The translations under genes were made by a program, and so were the position numbers. Below, one piece after another: positions 32,320 to 40,482 of a stretch of DNA of 57,537 nt (its first letter is position 1; every line of letters starts with the position of its first letter). The notes beneath the pieces are model-generated. The model saw only the letters and a list, made by a program, of their open reading frames with translations, had not been told where the DNA came from and made no database searches. The DNA comes from a virus, in IMG/VR virus record IMGVR_UViG_3300019776_001107, positions 1 through 57,537 of that record. One strand, written 5' to 3'.

Positions 32320-33897
32320 TTACGGTGCGGTGTACCCCTGGGCATTGACATAGACCGCAGCACCGGTGGTGATGCAGGCGAAGTTCAGAGCCGTATTGGC
32401 CGTGGTGCGCAGCGGATTCTCAAAAATGATCTCTGCCATCGGTGCGTTGGCAGGCAAGTGGCCTCGCCAGATGATGGTTGCACCATCCTTAAGGACGATT
32501 TCGGTGGCGACTGCTGAGTTGTTGGAAAGCTGCATCGAGCAGATGTAGCGTCGCAAACCCGCACCTGCGGCGGCAGCCAACACCACGTCGGTCGTATTGA
32601 TGACACCACCCGCAGCAGAAGCATAGGACCATTCGAGTTCGGGAATCTGCCAAGGACGCGTAACAAGCACTCCCTGAAGAGTTGCTACCAAATCGGCGAC
32701 ATCTCCTGTTGCGACGCTCGCGTATGCCGCTGTGAGTGCTCGTGCTGCAACCCGTACAGGATTACCGGAAACGACCGCATCATGGGCTGCTTGCCCAGCG
32801 ACGTTCGCGGTAACCGTTCCGATGTTCGTGGAGTTCGCCGTTGCACCCGTGAGAATGACTCCGAGCCCTTGCCCAACGACTGTTTGCCCACGGCCCGCGG
32901 TGATCTCGGCCGTGAGTTCAGCGTAGTCCTGGCAGTTGATGAACTGCGATTGAAAGTTGATGTTGGCTGCAGGTGCAGCAGCAAGAGCCACTTGTCCCGA
33001 GCCAGCAACATACGCGCCTCCGAAGACTGTACCCGTCAGATCGATCGTATTGGCGTCGATCACCGTGGCCGAGTAGTTTCCCCTCACTGCGTTTCCGTTG
33101 TTCGTGACTCCATTGAGGTATTCCACCCAGATCGTCTGCGTTCCGGTGTATCCGTGCGCTGTCGACGTGAGGCGAATCACGTTGCCTGGGCCAGCGACCG
33201 CATTCGATACCGCCTTGAAAGCTTGGTGGTTCATCGAACGGATGCGGACCTTGTATGTGGCTGTTGGATCCGGGATCTGTTGGTGGCGCACGTAGGAGTT
33301 CGACCGCCCGTTCGTCGAATCCATTGCCCGCGAATGAAAGTAGCATTCGTCCGAGAAAGGCTCGAGTTCGAGAATCGAGTAGGTTGCAGTGGAGATAATC
33401 GCGGAGGCTCCGGATGCAATCGGGGCGAGGCCACCGTTTTGCACGCCGTAGACCATTTGAGTCACGGTTGTACTCGCCGCACCTCCGACATCGATGTAGA
33501 GACTGTGTTTTCCGTCGGGGATGCCTGTGATCGGATCTACCGAAACGGCTTCCACAATGTGGTGCGTATTGGCCTGGCGGGTTGCACCCGACTGAACGGC
33601 GACCATTGCACGAAACGGGATCGTGAACATGTCTTTGGAGAGCAGTTCGACGAAACCTCCTGCAGTCGTGCCGGAGCCGATCGTCAAAACACCTCCAGAA
33701 ACAACGGCTGTCGAACCGCCGCTGGTGGTCAGATCCCATAGATCGGTCAGTGGACGCGTCCAGGAATCTCGAAACTTCTTCTGGATCGATTTCACCTTGA
33801 ACATATCGTCCAAGTCATCCAGTCCAGGAATTTCGCGCGTGACTCCTCGCGAGTTGGTGAATTGCATTCGGAATGGACCAATGTCTCCTGTGGTCAT
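32320..33897 (-). CDS. large structural protein of unknown family
   Basis: A 525-residue protein rich in Ala, Thr, Gly and Val. It begins with FRMQFTNSRGVTREIPGLDDLDDMF and has a sugar-binding-like jelly-roll character (SGGVLTIGSGTTAGGFVELL), an HGYTGTQTIWVEYLNGV repeat-like unit, and a C-terminal domain with IVLKDGATIIWRG. I do not recognise the family. Its place between neck and tail genes suggests a decoration or tail-associated protein. Confidence 0.7.
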   Translation of the reverse strand: MTTGDIGPFRMQFTNSRGVTREIPGLDDLDDMFKVKSIQKKFRDSWTRPLTDLWDLTTSGGSTAVVSGGVLTIGSGTTAGGFVELLSKDMFTIPFRAMVAVQSGATRQANTHHIVEAVSVDPITGIPDGKHSLYIDVGGAASTTVTQMVYGVQNGGLAPIASGASAIISTATYSILELEPFSDECYFHSRAMDSTNGRSNSYVRHQQIPDPTATYKVRIRSMNHQAFKAVSNAVAGPGNVIRLTSTAHGYTGTQTIWVEYLNGVTNNGNAVRGNYSATVIDANTIDLTGTVFGGAYVAGSGQVALAAAPAANINFQSQFINCQDYAELTAEITAGRGQTVVGQGLGVILTGATANSTNIGTVTANVAGQAAHDAVVSGNPVRVAARALTAAYASVATGDVADLVATLQGVLVTRPWQIPELEWSYASAAGGVINTTDVVLAAAAGAGLRRYICSMQLSNNSAVATEIVLKDGATIIWRGHLPANAPMAEIIFENPLRTTANTALNFACITTGAAVYVNAQGYTAP

Positions 33898-33900
33898 CGG

Positions 33901-34332
33901 TTACCTCCAAAGGCGAAACGTGAGAGTCAGAACGCTGGTGAATTGACGAAGCTCTTGCAAATGATCGGGGGCGTAGACAGGTGCGTTCTCCACGTTGGTG
34001 CATCGTGCGCCAGGGTAACTGGCCAGAGGATTCGATCGGAAATGGTCTCCGATCTCCTCGACCAGGAGCATCAACGAGTCGATCGATGGAACGTCGTTCG
34101 GTGTCTTCTTTTGGACCGCTATGTCGATCTGATAATCGAAGCTATCCCTCGACCGATCTAGCGACGAGCTGCTCAGACCTCTCGGAACGACAGTTATTTT
34201 GAGATCGGACATCGATTGCAGGTCGAAGACAGGCAGGTAAAGCCGCTGGGCTGTGAACGGCTGACTAAACGAGCTTCCGTTTAGTTCAGCGGTCACTGCA
34301 TCTGCGATTGCCACGATACTTGCCGACATCAA
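33901..34332 (-). CDS. tail terminator-like protein (putative)
   Basis: A 143-residue protein (LKITVVPRG, FDYQIDIAVQKK, VLTLTFRLW) with the alternating strand pattern of tail terminator proteins. Its start overlaps the previous stop. The role is assigned from size and position between head completion and tail tube. Confidence 0.6.
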   Translation of the reverse strand: MMSASIVAIADAVTAELNGSSFSQPFTAQRLYLPVFDLQSMSDLKITVVPRGLSSSSLDRSRDSFDYQIDIAVQKKTPNDVPSIDSLMLLVEEIGDHFRSNPLASYPGARCTNVENAPVYAPDHLQELRQFTSVLTLTFRLWR

Positions 34333-34709
34333 ACGATCCCGATCTGTTTGGTGTGAATCCGTAGTAACTTGTGGTGTGGGTCAGACCATCGCCAAGGTGG
34401 TTCGCTCCCAGGAGCGTTGACCTCGTAGATGTAGACCTTGCCATCCAATGTTTCGCGGATCGTGTCACCACGCTCCGGCAAGACTGGCGAACCAGCGAGT
34501 ACCAATTCATTGGGTGAAATCAGAAAGTCACGGTCGGTCCATTGCATGTGAACGCCACCATAACCATCTTCAAGTTTCATCAACGTACGACCGATGATGG
34601 CCGTTACGTTCGCCTGGTCGGATCCCCTCAAGTAAACGACTGTGGTTGATGCGTGGGTCTTGAGTTGATTGGCGAGCCATTCTTGGCCCGCGCGAAGCAT
34701 ATCGGCCAT
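34329..34709 (-). CDS. head-tail connector/completion protein (putative)
   Basis: A 126-residue protein with MLRAGQEWLANQLKTHASTTV at the N-terminus and a beta-rich remainder (RTLMKLEDGYGGVHMQWTDR, GKVYIYEVNAPG). It lies downstream of the capsid genes, where stopper and completion proteins are found. The family is not certain. Confidence 0.6.
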   Translation of the reverse strand: MADMLRAGQEWLANQLKTHASTTVVYLRGSDQANVTAIIGRTLMKLEDGYGGVHMQWTDRDFLISPNELVLAGSPVLPERGDTIRETLDGKVYIYEVNAPGSEPPWRWSDPHHKLLRIHTKQIGIV

Positions 34710-34722
34710 CGAACAACTCCCA

Positions 34723-35970
34723 CTAGGTCTTGATGTTGGTCGGCGGCCTCGAGTTTTGTTCCATGAGTTTGAGCAACTGCTGGTATTGATCCATTAGCTG
34801 TTGGAACTGGTCGTCGCTCAGCAATGTATTGCCTCGAGACTTTCGAGCATTGCGGATCGCTTGGAGCACCAAGGGCAACCCGTACTGCAATCCCAAAAGC
34901 AAAAGGATGCTGGATGCAGCTGAGGTTGCCACCAATCCCATCGGTGTCCACTGCGGATCTTCAGGTTGCCGAATGGGTGCTGGTGCAACGTCGTCTGGTT
35001 CGCAAGGTGAGGGTTTGAGATTGGGACGATCAACGATCGAGTCGATCACATCGTCTTGAACTTGTGCCTGTGCCAAAAGGTTCACTGGCCAACGCTGGGG
35101 TTCGCCATAAATAGTGGATGGAACCTGAGCAATCATTTGCTCTTCGTCGCTCAGACCGCTTACTTCACGTGTCCCTGCCGGCAGACCTTCGAGAGTTGCG
35201 GGAAGCTTTCCTCGCATTGCGCTGAGCAGAAACGGTGTTGATTGACCGAGCCCTTCACCACCACCGGCCCAAGTTAGGAGTCCCACCACGCGAGGACCTC
35301 CATCGGTGTAGTCGATCAGGCTCGAACCACTCCGTCCCCCGATGGCTTCGGGTTTCCAAGAGAGGATTTGACCTTCTTTGCGATTGAGTCTGAGGACTTG
35401 CAGACTGGGCCATTCGCACCGCGGGCATCCAAAGGTCGTGACAGACGATTGATCGCTGGGGTACCGATCGGCCAGAGGAATTGGATCGACATCCTTAGCG
35501 AACGCTTGGCTGCACTTCAATAATGCAAAGTCAACACTGGTCCCTTTGCCATAGCCAGATGCGATGATCGTTCCGGTTCCTCTTTCACTGACACCGTTGG
35601 TGTTCCACCGTTCGACGTTGACGGTGCGACCTCGCTGCGTCCCAGCAACGTGCGCGTTGGTCAGCACGATCGCGTTCCCCTCGGAGGTTCGACCAACAAC
35701 GGTTCCACTCCCGCAAACACCGCTAACGGTAACCCGAACTGTCGCACGTACGACTTGATCGAAGCGATCTCTGTCGAGTCCGTTGGCTGTTGCCCGCGGC
35801 TCTTGATCCACAAGAGCGAGTTCTTCCCGCAATGGATCAAGAACGATGGCGCCCGGAGTAGCCTGCGCCACCTGACACTTGCCATCGATACAGATTTTTT
35901 CCTGTGCGAATGAAACAGAGGCGATGCAAGATGCCACCAGCAGAAGGAGCGAAAGAGAATTTGTTTTCAT
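34723..35970 (-). CDS. secreted, membrane-anchored trypsin-like serine protease
   Basis: The 415-residue protein starts with a signal peptide (KTNSLSLLLLVASCIASVSF, cleavage near residue 22). The trypsin fold has a full triad: His107 in LTNAHVAG, Asp147 in SVDFALLK and Ser214 in GGRSGSS. A hydrophobic helix near residues 343-368 (LVATSAASSILLLLGLQYGL) is followed by basic residues and a Gln-rich C-terminal tail, so the protein is probably held in the inner membrane with its protease outside. It lies within the head-joining genes on the same strand but has its own 50-bp upstream gap. It is not a standard virion gene; it may be a lysogenic-conversion cargo gene or serve release. Confidence 0.85.
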   Translation of the reverse strand: MKTNSLSLLLLVASCIASVSFAQEKICIDGKCQVAQATPGAIVLDPLREELALVDQEPRATANGLDRDRFDQVVRATVRVTVSGVCGSGTVVGRTSEGNAIVLTNAHVAGTQRGRTVNVERWNTNGVSERGTGTIIASGYGKGTSVDFALLKCSQAFAKDVDPIPLADRYPSDQSSVTTFGCPRCEWPSLQVLRLNRKEGQILSWKPEAIGGRSGSSLIDYTDGGPRVVGLLTWAGGGEGLGQSTPFLLSAMRGKLPATLEGLPAGTREVSGLSDEEQMIAQVPSTIYGEPQRWPVNLLAQAQVQDDVIDSIVDRPNLKPSPCEPDDVAPAPIRQPEDPQWTPMGLVATSAASSILLLLGLQYGLPLVLQAIRNARKSRGNTLLSDDQFQQLMDQYQQLLKLMEQNSRPPTNIKT

Positions 35971-36026
35971 AGTGATTCCTGCGAATGATGGAAACTCAAA
36001 ACGGGATGTCGGTCTGAGATGATTGG

Positions 36027-36356
36027 TTACTGACTGACTCGAATTCGCACCGTGGTGTCTGCTAACGCTGCAGCTCGAACGACTTTTCCGATCGCCTTGT
36101 TCCCTGCGGACGTGGTCGTCACCACGTTGTTGGTGTCATCCCAGTAAAGAATGGTGCCGACGGTGTAGGCGACACCCGTGTTCTTGTTGAAGTCAAAGAC
36201 TCCATCGACCGCGAGTGCACCGGTTTCACCTGCAGCGAGTGGACGGAGGGTGACTCCCACCAGATCCCCTTGCACGACCACGTCCCCGGAAGCAAGGGCA
36301 CCCGCGGGAGTGTGGTCGATGTAGTGACCCTCTTGAATGAACGTTGCCTGTGGCAT
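36027..36356 (-). CDS. DUF2190-type capsid decoration protein
   Basis: A 109-residue protein with the DUF2190 pattern: an N-terminal YIDHTPAGALASGDVVVQGDLVG-like stretch, then a GVTLRPLAAGETGALAVDGVF strand set and VGTILYWDDTNN. Such proteins cement or decorate capsids. It is next to the capsid gene. Confidence 0.85.
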   Translation of the reverse strand: MPQATFIQEGHYIDHTPAGALASGDVVVQGDLVGVTLRPLAAGETGALAVDGVFDFNKNTGVAYTVGTILYWDDTNNVVTTTSAGNKAIGKVVRAAALADTTVRIRVSQ

Positions 36357-36420
36357 GATTTATCAAACCTCAATAAATGGATCGGATGAGTGAATAAAGG
36401 AACAACGTGCCAAGCGAGGC

Positions 36421-38424
36421 TTACACTTCGCCCTTGCACTTGATGGCTGCACGCGGATCTTGCAGCGCGACACCGAAGTCGTGGTAACCACGCATTTGGA
36501 CGCCCAAGACGTTGAAGTCGGCGTCAGCCGTTTCGATGGTTGGGGCTTCTTGTCCGTTGAGGAACGCGACCTCGATCAGAGGTAGATCGTTCGGGTCGGT
36601 AATCAGGTACCATGCCTTGGCGGAGTTGCCGGTGTAGTTGGTGTTTGCCAAATAACGACTGACCTCCACTCGAAACTTTCCGACGTGCGGGTTCGAGATG
36701 GGAGTGCGTGCGTTGGCCGTGTTGTCACGCATTTCCAGCGACTTGTAGAGCTGGGTTCCGATCGCCGAGAGTGCAGTGGGCACAAGAACGATCGCAGGCA
36801 TGGTTCCGATCGGTTTGCCATCGGAATCGACCAGGTCGTAGTATGCGACTTCGGCCTTGGTCAATCCGTCAATCGAGAGGACCGTGTCCGTGCCCGATAG
36901 GAAGTTCTTATTGCCTGCCGTGAAGAACGCCGCATTGTTCATAAAGATCGTCCAGAAGACATCGTTGATCTTCAGGCCTGATCCGCGACCGAGTTTTCGT
37001 GGAACGGTCGTAATCGCTCCGAGGTCGTCGTTGATGATGTCGCGTCGATCGACGGCCATCATCAAGCCGTAAGTGTCCGCTTTGTTGGTGTAGCTCTCGT
37101 TGCCGAGATTCCCATGCTTGAGCTCACCGCCGGGGGCGACCAATTCGTACTGGTCCTTGCCGATCAAGCGGTAACTGGTCACGGTCTTGAAATCCGAGAC
37201 GTTTCGAACCGCACAGATGTTGCGCCAAGTTCGTTCAACACTGAAGAAACCATCCAAAAGGAACTTATTGGCCACGTTGGACAGAATGCCACCGATGTCG
37301 ATGTTGCTCACCGAGCTGGCTTCAATGGAGCTACCGAAGGCAGCTCGCATCACGGCGCGGTGATCGCGAAAGTTGCGACCGGAGTAGCCGTTCGCCCAAG
37401 CAGCTTCCAGGAGCAATTCCTGCAATCCGATCCCACCGCGGAATCGTCTTGCGGCCAAATCGAGCGATTGCTCGTCAGCGACTTCTTCGACGTTCGAGAG
37501 GTTGGCTGCCAGGAAGCATGCGGCTTCCAAAACAGATGCATTGATCGTATTGTTCTGCACATGGATCGCAGGAACTGCAGGGCGCGTCGCCCGGATCTTT
37601 TCGAGTTCTGCCTTTTCAAGGTTCCAGCCTTCACGGATGGCGCGAGCCTCCAAACTCGGAAGAGCACCGTTGTAGATCCGGCGAATCGCAGCGATCCGTT
37701 CGAGTTCGGTCGCATGTGCGGCTCGCATCGCTTCAATGGCTGCAGTCACCTCCGTTGGATGGTTCACTGGCTCGGTTGTTGCCGGCGCCGGAGTGACAGG
37801 TGTGGCAGGAGTTGCGTTGGTATCGTCTTGAGATGGAGTTTGCGAATCGTCCACGTCTGGTTCTCCGGGGGTTGCAGATGCCTGAGCCGCGACGCTCGCG
37901 CTCGTTGCTCCGTCGGCACCAAGGTCTACGAAACTGATCTCACCAAGCGAGGACTTTCGGACGACGTTCACCGGACCGCTGTACTGGGTGCCGTTGACAG
38001 TAACCTTTTGCCCATCCTTGACGAACTCGAATTCATCCACTCCAGCGCCGACCGAGGCTTGCCAAGGGAATCCATTCTTGGAACTCACGACGACTTCCCG
38101 GGCTGCCGGCGTGTCTCGTGAGACGATGCCCGTGGCGATGAGTTGGCCTGCTTCGACTCGGATTGCATCGGTGTGGCCAACGCCCGAGAGTGGGTCGTGA
38201 CCGAAGCGGATCGGGCGGGCCTGTGATGGAATCGAGAGGCCAGCCAAGTCGATGATGACTGGGTATCGCCAGCCAGCCACACGCATCGGACCGCCGGTGT
38301 ATGCAACCATGCGGAACCTTGGCAGCGACGCTGCACTTGAACCGTCTGCTGTCGCATCGATGTCAATGACAGCCGTTGCGGAAATGCTCAGTTGGCTTTG
38401 GTGTTGCTGAGGCTTATGCATCAT
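36421..38424 (-). CDS. prohead protease-major capsid protein fusion
   Basis: The 667-residue product starts at the ATG at 38424, 8 nt after a strong GGAGGT ribosome-binding site inside the portal gene. Residues about 30-175 look like a prohead protease: FGHDPLSGVGHTDAI gives His76 and GEISFVDLGA gives Ser164. A Pro/Thr/Asp-rich linker follows (about 190-235). Residues about 240-360 are helical, scaffold-like. The C-terminal 300 residues (YGLMMAVDRRDIINDDLGAI, VFWTIFMNNAAFF, NFNVLG-like end) match a Mu/HK97-type major capsid protein. One polypeptide thus encodes protease, scaffold and capsid, which must be cut apart during maturation. Confidence 0.85.
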   Translation of the reverse strand: MMHKPQQHQSQLSISATAVIDIDATADGSSAASLPRFRMVAYTGGPMRVAGWRYPVIIDLAGLSIPSQARPIRFGHDPLSGVGHTDAIRVEAGQLIATGIVSRDTPAAREVVVSSKNGFPWQASVGAGVDEFEFVKDGQKVTVNGTQYSGPVNVVRKSSLGEISFVDLGADGATSASVAAQASATPGEPDVDDSQTPSQDDTNATPATPVTPAPATTEPVNHPTEVTAAIEAMRAAHATELERIAAIRRIYNGALPSLEARAIREGWNLEKAELEKIRATRPAVPAIHVQNNTINASVLEAACFLAANLSNVEEVADEQSLDLAARRFRGGIGLQELLLEAAWANGYSGRNFRDHRAVMRAAFGSSIEASSVSNIDIGGILSNVANKFLLDGFFSVERTWRNICAVRNVSDFKTVTSYRLIGKDQYELVAPGGELKHGNLGNESYTNKADTYGLMMAVDRRDIINDDLGAITTVPRKLGRGSGLKINDVFWTIFMNNAAFFTAGNKNFLSGTDTVLSIDGLTKAEVAYYDLVDSDGKPIGTMPAIVLVPTALSAIGTQLYKSLEMRDNTANARTPISNPHVGKFRVEVSRYLANTNYTGNSAKAWYLITDPNDLPLIEVAFLNGQEAPTIETADADFNVLGVQMRGYHDFGVALQDPRAAIKCKGEV

Positions 38425-39871
38425 CGGCGGGGACCTCCTCGTCTTGGACATTGGCGTCTTCCTGATTCGTGGTGGAATTAACCGGCCCTGTAGCGAGACC
38501 GAGTTCCGACATGAGTGCGATTTCCTTCGCTCTCTGGCGAAGTTGTGTTTCCCAGTCTTGCCCTCGCTTGGCGTACTCATCCGCCAATGTGGTGGTGTGA
38601 CTGGCTAAGCGAGTGGCTTGCGCACTGGCTTCCTTAGCGGGATCCACGTGTTCATGACCGTCCCAGAACCATTGGTGTGGCCAATGGACAAACGGCCCAA
38701 GTCCACTTGGAAGCAATCCGGGCAAAAGAGCGGCTTCATCGAGCCATGCGGCAAGAAGGCGATCGAGGACGGCTCGCTCGAGATGCGATTGTTCGACGCG
38801 GATCGCTTTGTAGTACGTCTGGTGATCCAGGCGACCGGAGGCGTAGTTGTATCCCGAGCTATTGCCAGCTGCGACGTTGAACGGCATGTTCAAACAGCGA
38901 GCGATTTCATTGAGCAACTCATGTTTGAACTCTTCATAGGTCGTCGATGGTTGTTCGGCTTGCATCTGAGCCATCTTCCAACCGCCAGGCATCGTCACGA
39001 GGGCTCGCTTCTCGAGTTCGATCGGCTCAAAAGGTTCGGCCGCATCGGCCTCCCCGTTGGCCGGTGCGTCGGTGTAAAGGATCCCAGCGAAGTCGGCTGC
39101 GGTTTCTGCAGCAGCCAGAACGGCGAGAGTGAATCGGCGAAGTTGTGCGAAGAGAGGCAACGCCGGCATGATGTCCGGAATGCCCCGTGTTTGTCCCGGC
39201 CGATCAGCACGGAACCAGTGCAGCACCGCATCTGCAGGGATGCGATCGTAGTCGCTGCGTGCCGAGTAGAAGCTATCGCCAGGATGATTGCGCAGAATGT
39301 GGTACTCGATCGGATTGCCGGCGGAATCGAATACGATCCCGTCCACTGCGATCGTGGAAAGGCGGTCGAGATCGGGCGTCGTGACCTGGTCTGCCTCGAC
39401 AAGGCGAAGGTCGAGTTGGACCTCCGTATTGAGGCGAGGATTGTTCGTTAGAATTGCGAAAGATTCGCCATCCGTGGCGCGTGCCATCCGCATCGTGCGG
39501 AGTTTTTCTGCGAGATGGACTGCACGGGCCCAATGCATGAAGGCTAGCTCAATGCGACGATTGGCTTCCGCATCGCCTGTGAGCATTTGCAACCGGGGGC
39601 CGGTACCGACGACGTCATGCGCGAGGGTTAGAACAATCCCGCGGGCATACGAGTTGTTGGCCGTTTCATACCGAGCACGGTTTCGAAGGATTCGTCGAAC
39701 CTCTGCGCTGTTGGCCGCATTGGGCGATAACCCATCGGCATTGGCCCAATGGCGTCGATTATCGTCAGTGGTTACGGCAGCGTCGTAGCGTGCGCGCACA
39801 ATTCGCAGCGCGCTTGGTATGTGACCGCGCACCGGCTTTTGTGACCACCAATTACGAATCCAGGACAACAC
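38414..39871 (-). CDS. portal protein (lambda type)
   Basis: A 485-residue portal of the lambda gpB family: NADGLSPNAANSAEVRRILRNRARYE, NNSYARGIVLTLAHDVVGTGPRL, RADRPGQTRGIPDIMPAL and NVAAGNSSGYNYASGRLDHQ are all typical. It forms the dodecameric DNA entry channel. It overlaps the capsid gene start by 11 bp and follows the gpW-like gene by 2 bp. Confidence 0.93.
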   Translation of the reverse strand: MLSWIRNWWSQKPVRGHIPSALRIVRARYDAAVTTDDNRRHWANADGLSPNAANSAEVRRILRNRARYETANNSYARGIVLTLAHDVVGTGPRLQMLTGDAEANRRIELAFMHWARAVHLAEKLRTMRMARATDGESFAILTNNPRLNTEVQLDLRLVEADQVTTPDLDRLSTIAVDGIVFDSAGNPIEYHILRNHPGDSFYSARSDYDRIPADAVLHWFRADRPGQTRGIPDIMPALPLFAQLRRFTLAVLAAAETAADFAGILYTDAPANGEADAAEPFEPIELEKRALVTMPGGWKMAQMQAEQPSTTYEEFKHELLNEIARCLNMPFNVAAGNSSGYNYASGRLDHQTYYKAIRVEQSHLERAVLDRLLAAWLDEAALLPGLLPSGLGPFVHWPHQWFWDGHEHVDPAKEASAQATRLASHTTTLADEYAKRGQDWETQLRQRAKEIALMSELGLATGPVNSTTNQEDANVQDEEVPADDA

Positions 39872-39873
39872 GG

Positions 39874-40068
39874 TTACTCGGCCCCCGGTGGAACAATCTT
39901 GTTGAAGACCAAACCACGACGCTTCGATTTCGCGGCTTCCTTGGAGGCTAGATAGCGATCGGCTTCGATTTGGTCAGTCAGCTTGTGCTGTTCCACACTG
40001 CCTGCATCGCCAGATGCTTTGGCAGGACCTTCCGCATTGGTGCGAATGGACTCTTCGATTTCTGCCAT
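39874..40068 (-). CDS. gpW-like small head protein (putative)
   Basis: A 64-residue charged helical protein, MAEIEESIRTNAEGPAKASG to FNKIVPPGAE, from the ATG at 40068. Size and place (between terminase and portal, as lambda W) suggest a head-tail connector, but the sequence itself gives no firm match. Confidence 0.55.
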   Translation of the reverse strand: MAEIEESIRTNAEGPAKASGDAGSVEQHKLTDQIEADRYLASKEAAKSKRRGLVFNKIVPPGAE

Positions 40069-40269
40069 GGGCAAGTAACTCACACGCAAGAGGAACACGA
40101 CCAAGAAGAATGGGTCGGTGGATGTGTGGGTCAATCGGTGGTTGGGTAGAGGGCGATGTGAATCGACGTTTCAAGTTTTAGCAGCCGTTCAACTGCTGCC
40201 TAGAGGCAAAGTCTGGTTTACAAAAGCCTGTTCCATAGATGGAACTCGGCAATTTTTTGCCATGCAATT

Positions 40270-40482
40270 TCAAGGTTGGGAAGGCTCTGTATTTCTGCGC
40301 ATGGACTCTCGACGGGCGATCGTTCCAATCATTCGTTCGGTCGTCAAGAACCTCGTGTAGCACTTTGCGCACTGTCGCAACCGAACGATCTTCGATTCTC
40401 GTTTGCGTGTGTAGACCACATCGAGTGTCTCATGCCCGCACTCGCTGCAGACAAGTCCTCGCTTACACTCAACCTTTGTCAT
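40270..40482 (-). CDS. small zinc-ribbon protein (NrdR-like N-terminal fold)
   Basis: A 70-residue protein with two Cys pairs, CSECGHETLDVVYTRKRES then RQCAKCYTRFLTTERM. The spacing and the final FLTTER closely resemble the zinc ribbon of the NrdR repressor, but there is no ATP-cone. It overlaps the terminase stop by 14 bp. It may bind nucleic acid; its role is unknown. Confidence 0.75.
   Translation of the reverse strand: MTKVECKRGLVCSECGHETLDVVYTRKRESKIVRLRQCAKCYTRFLTTERMIGTIARRESMRRNTEPSQP

Noticed and set aside
32782-33741. A 319-codon plus-strand frame
   Set aside because: It is antisense to the 525-residue structural gene, with Arg/Cys-rich composition and no motif.
37114-38121. A 335-codon plus-strand frame
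   Set aside because: It is antisense to the protease-capsid gene and has no recognisable domain.
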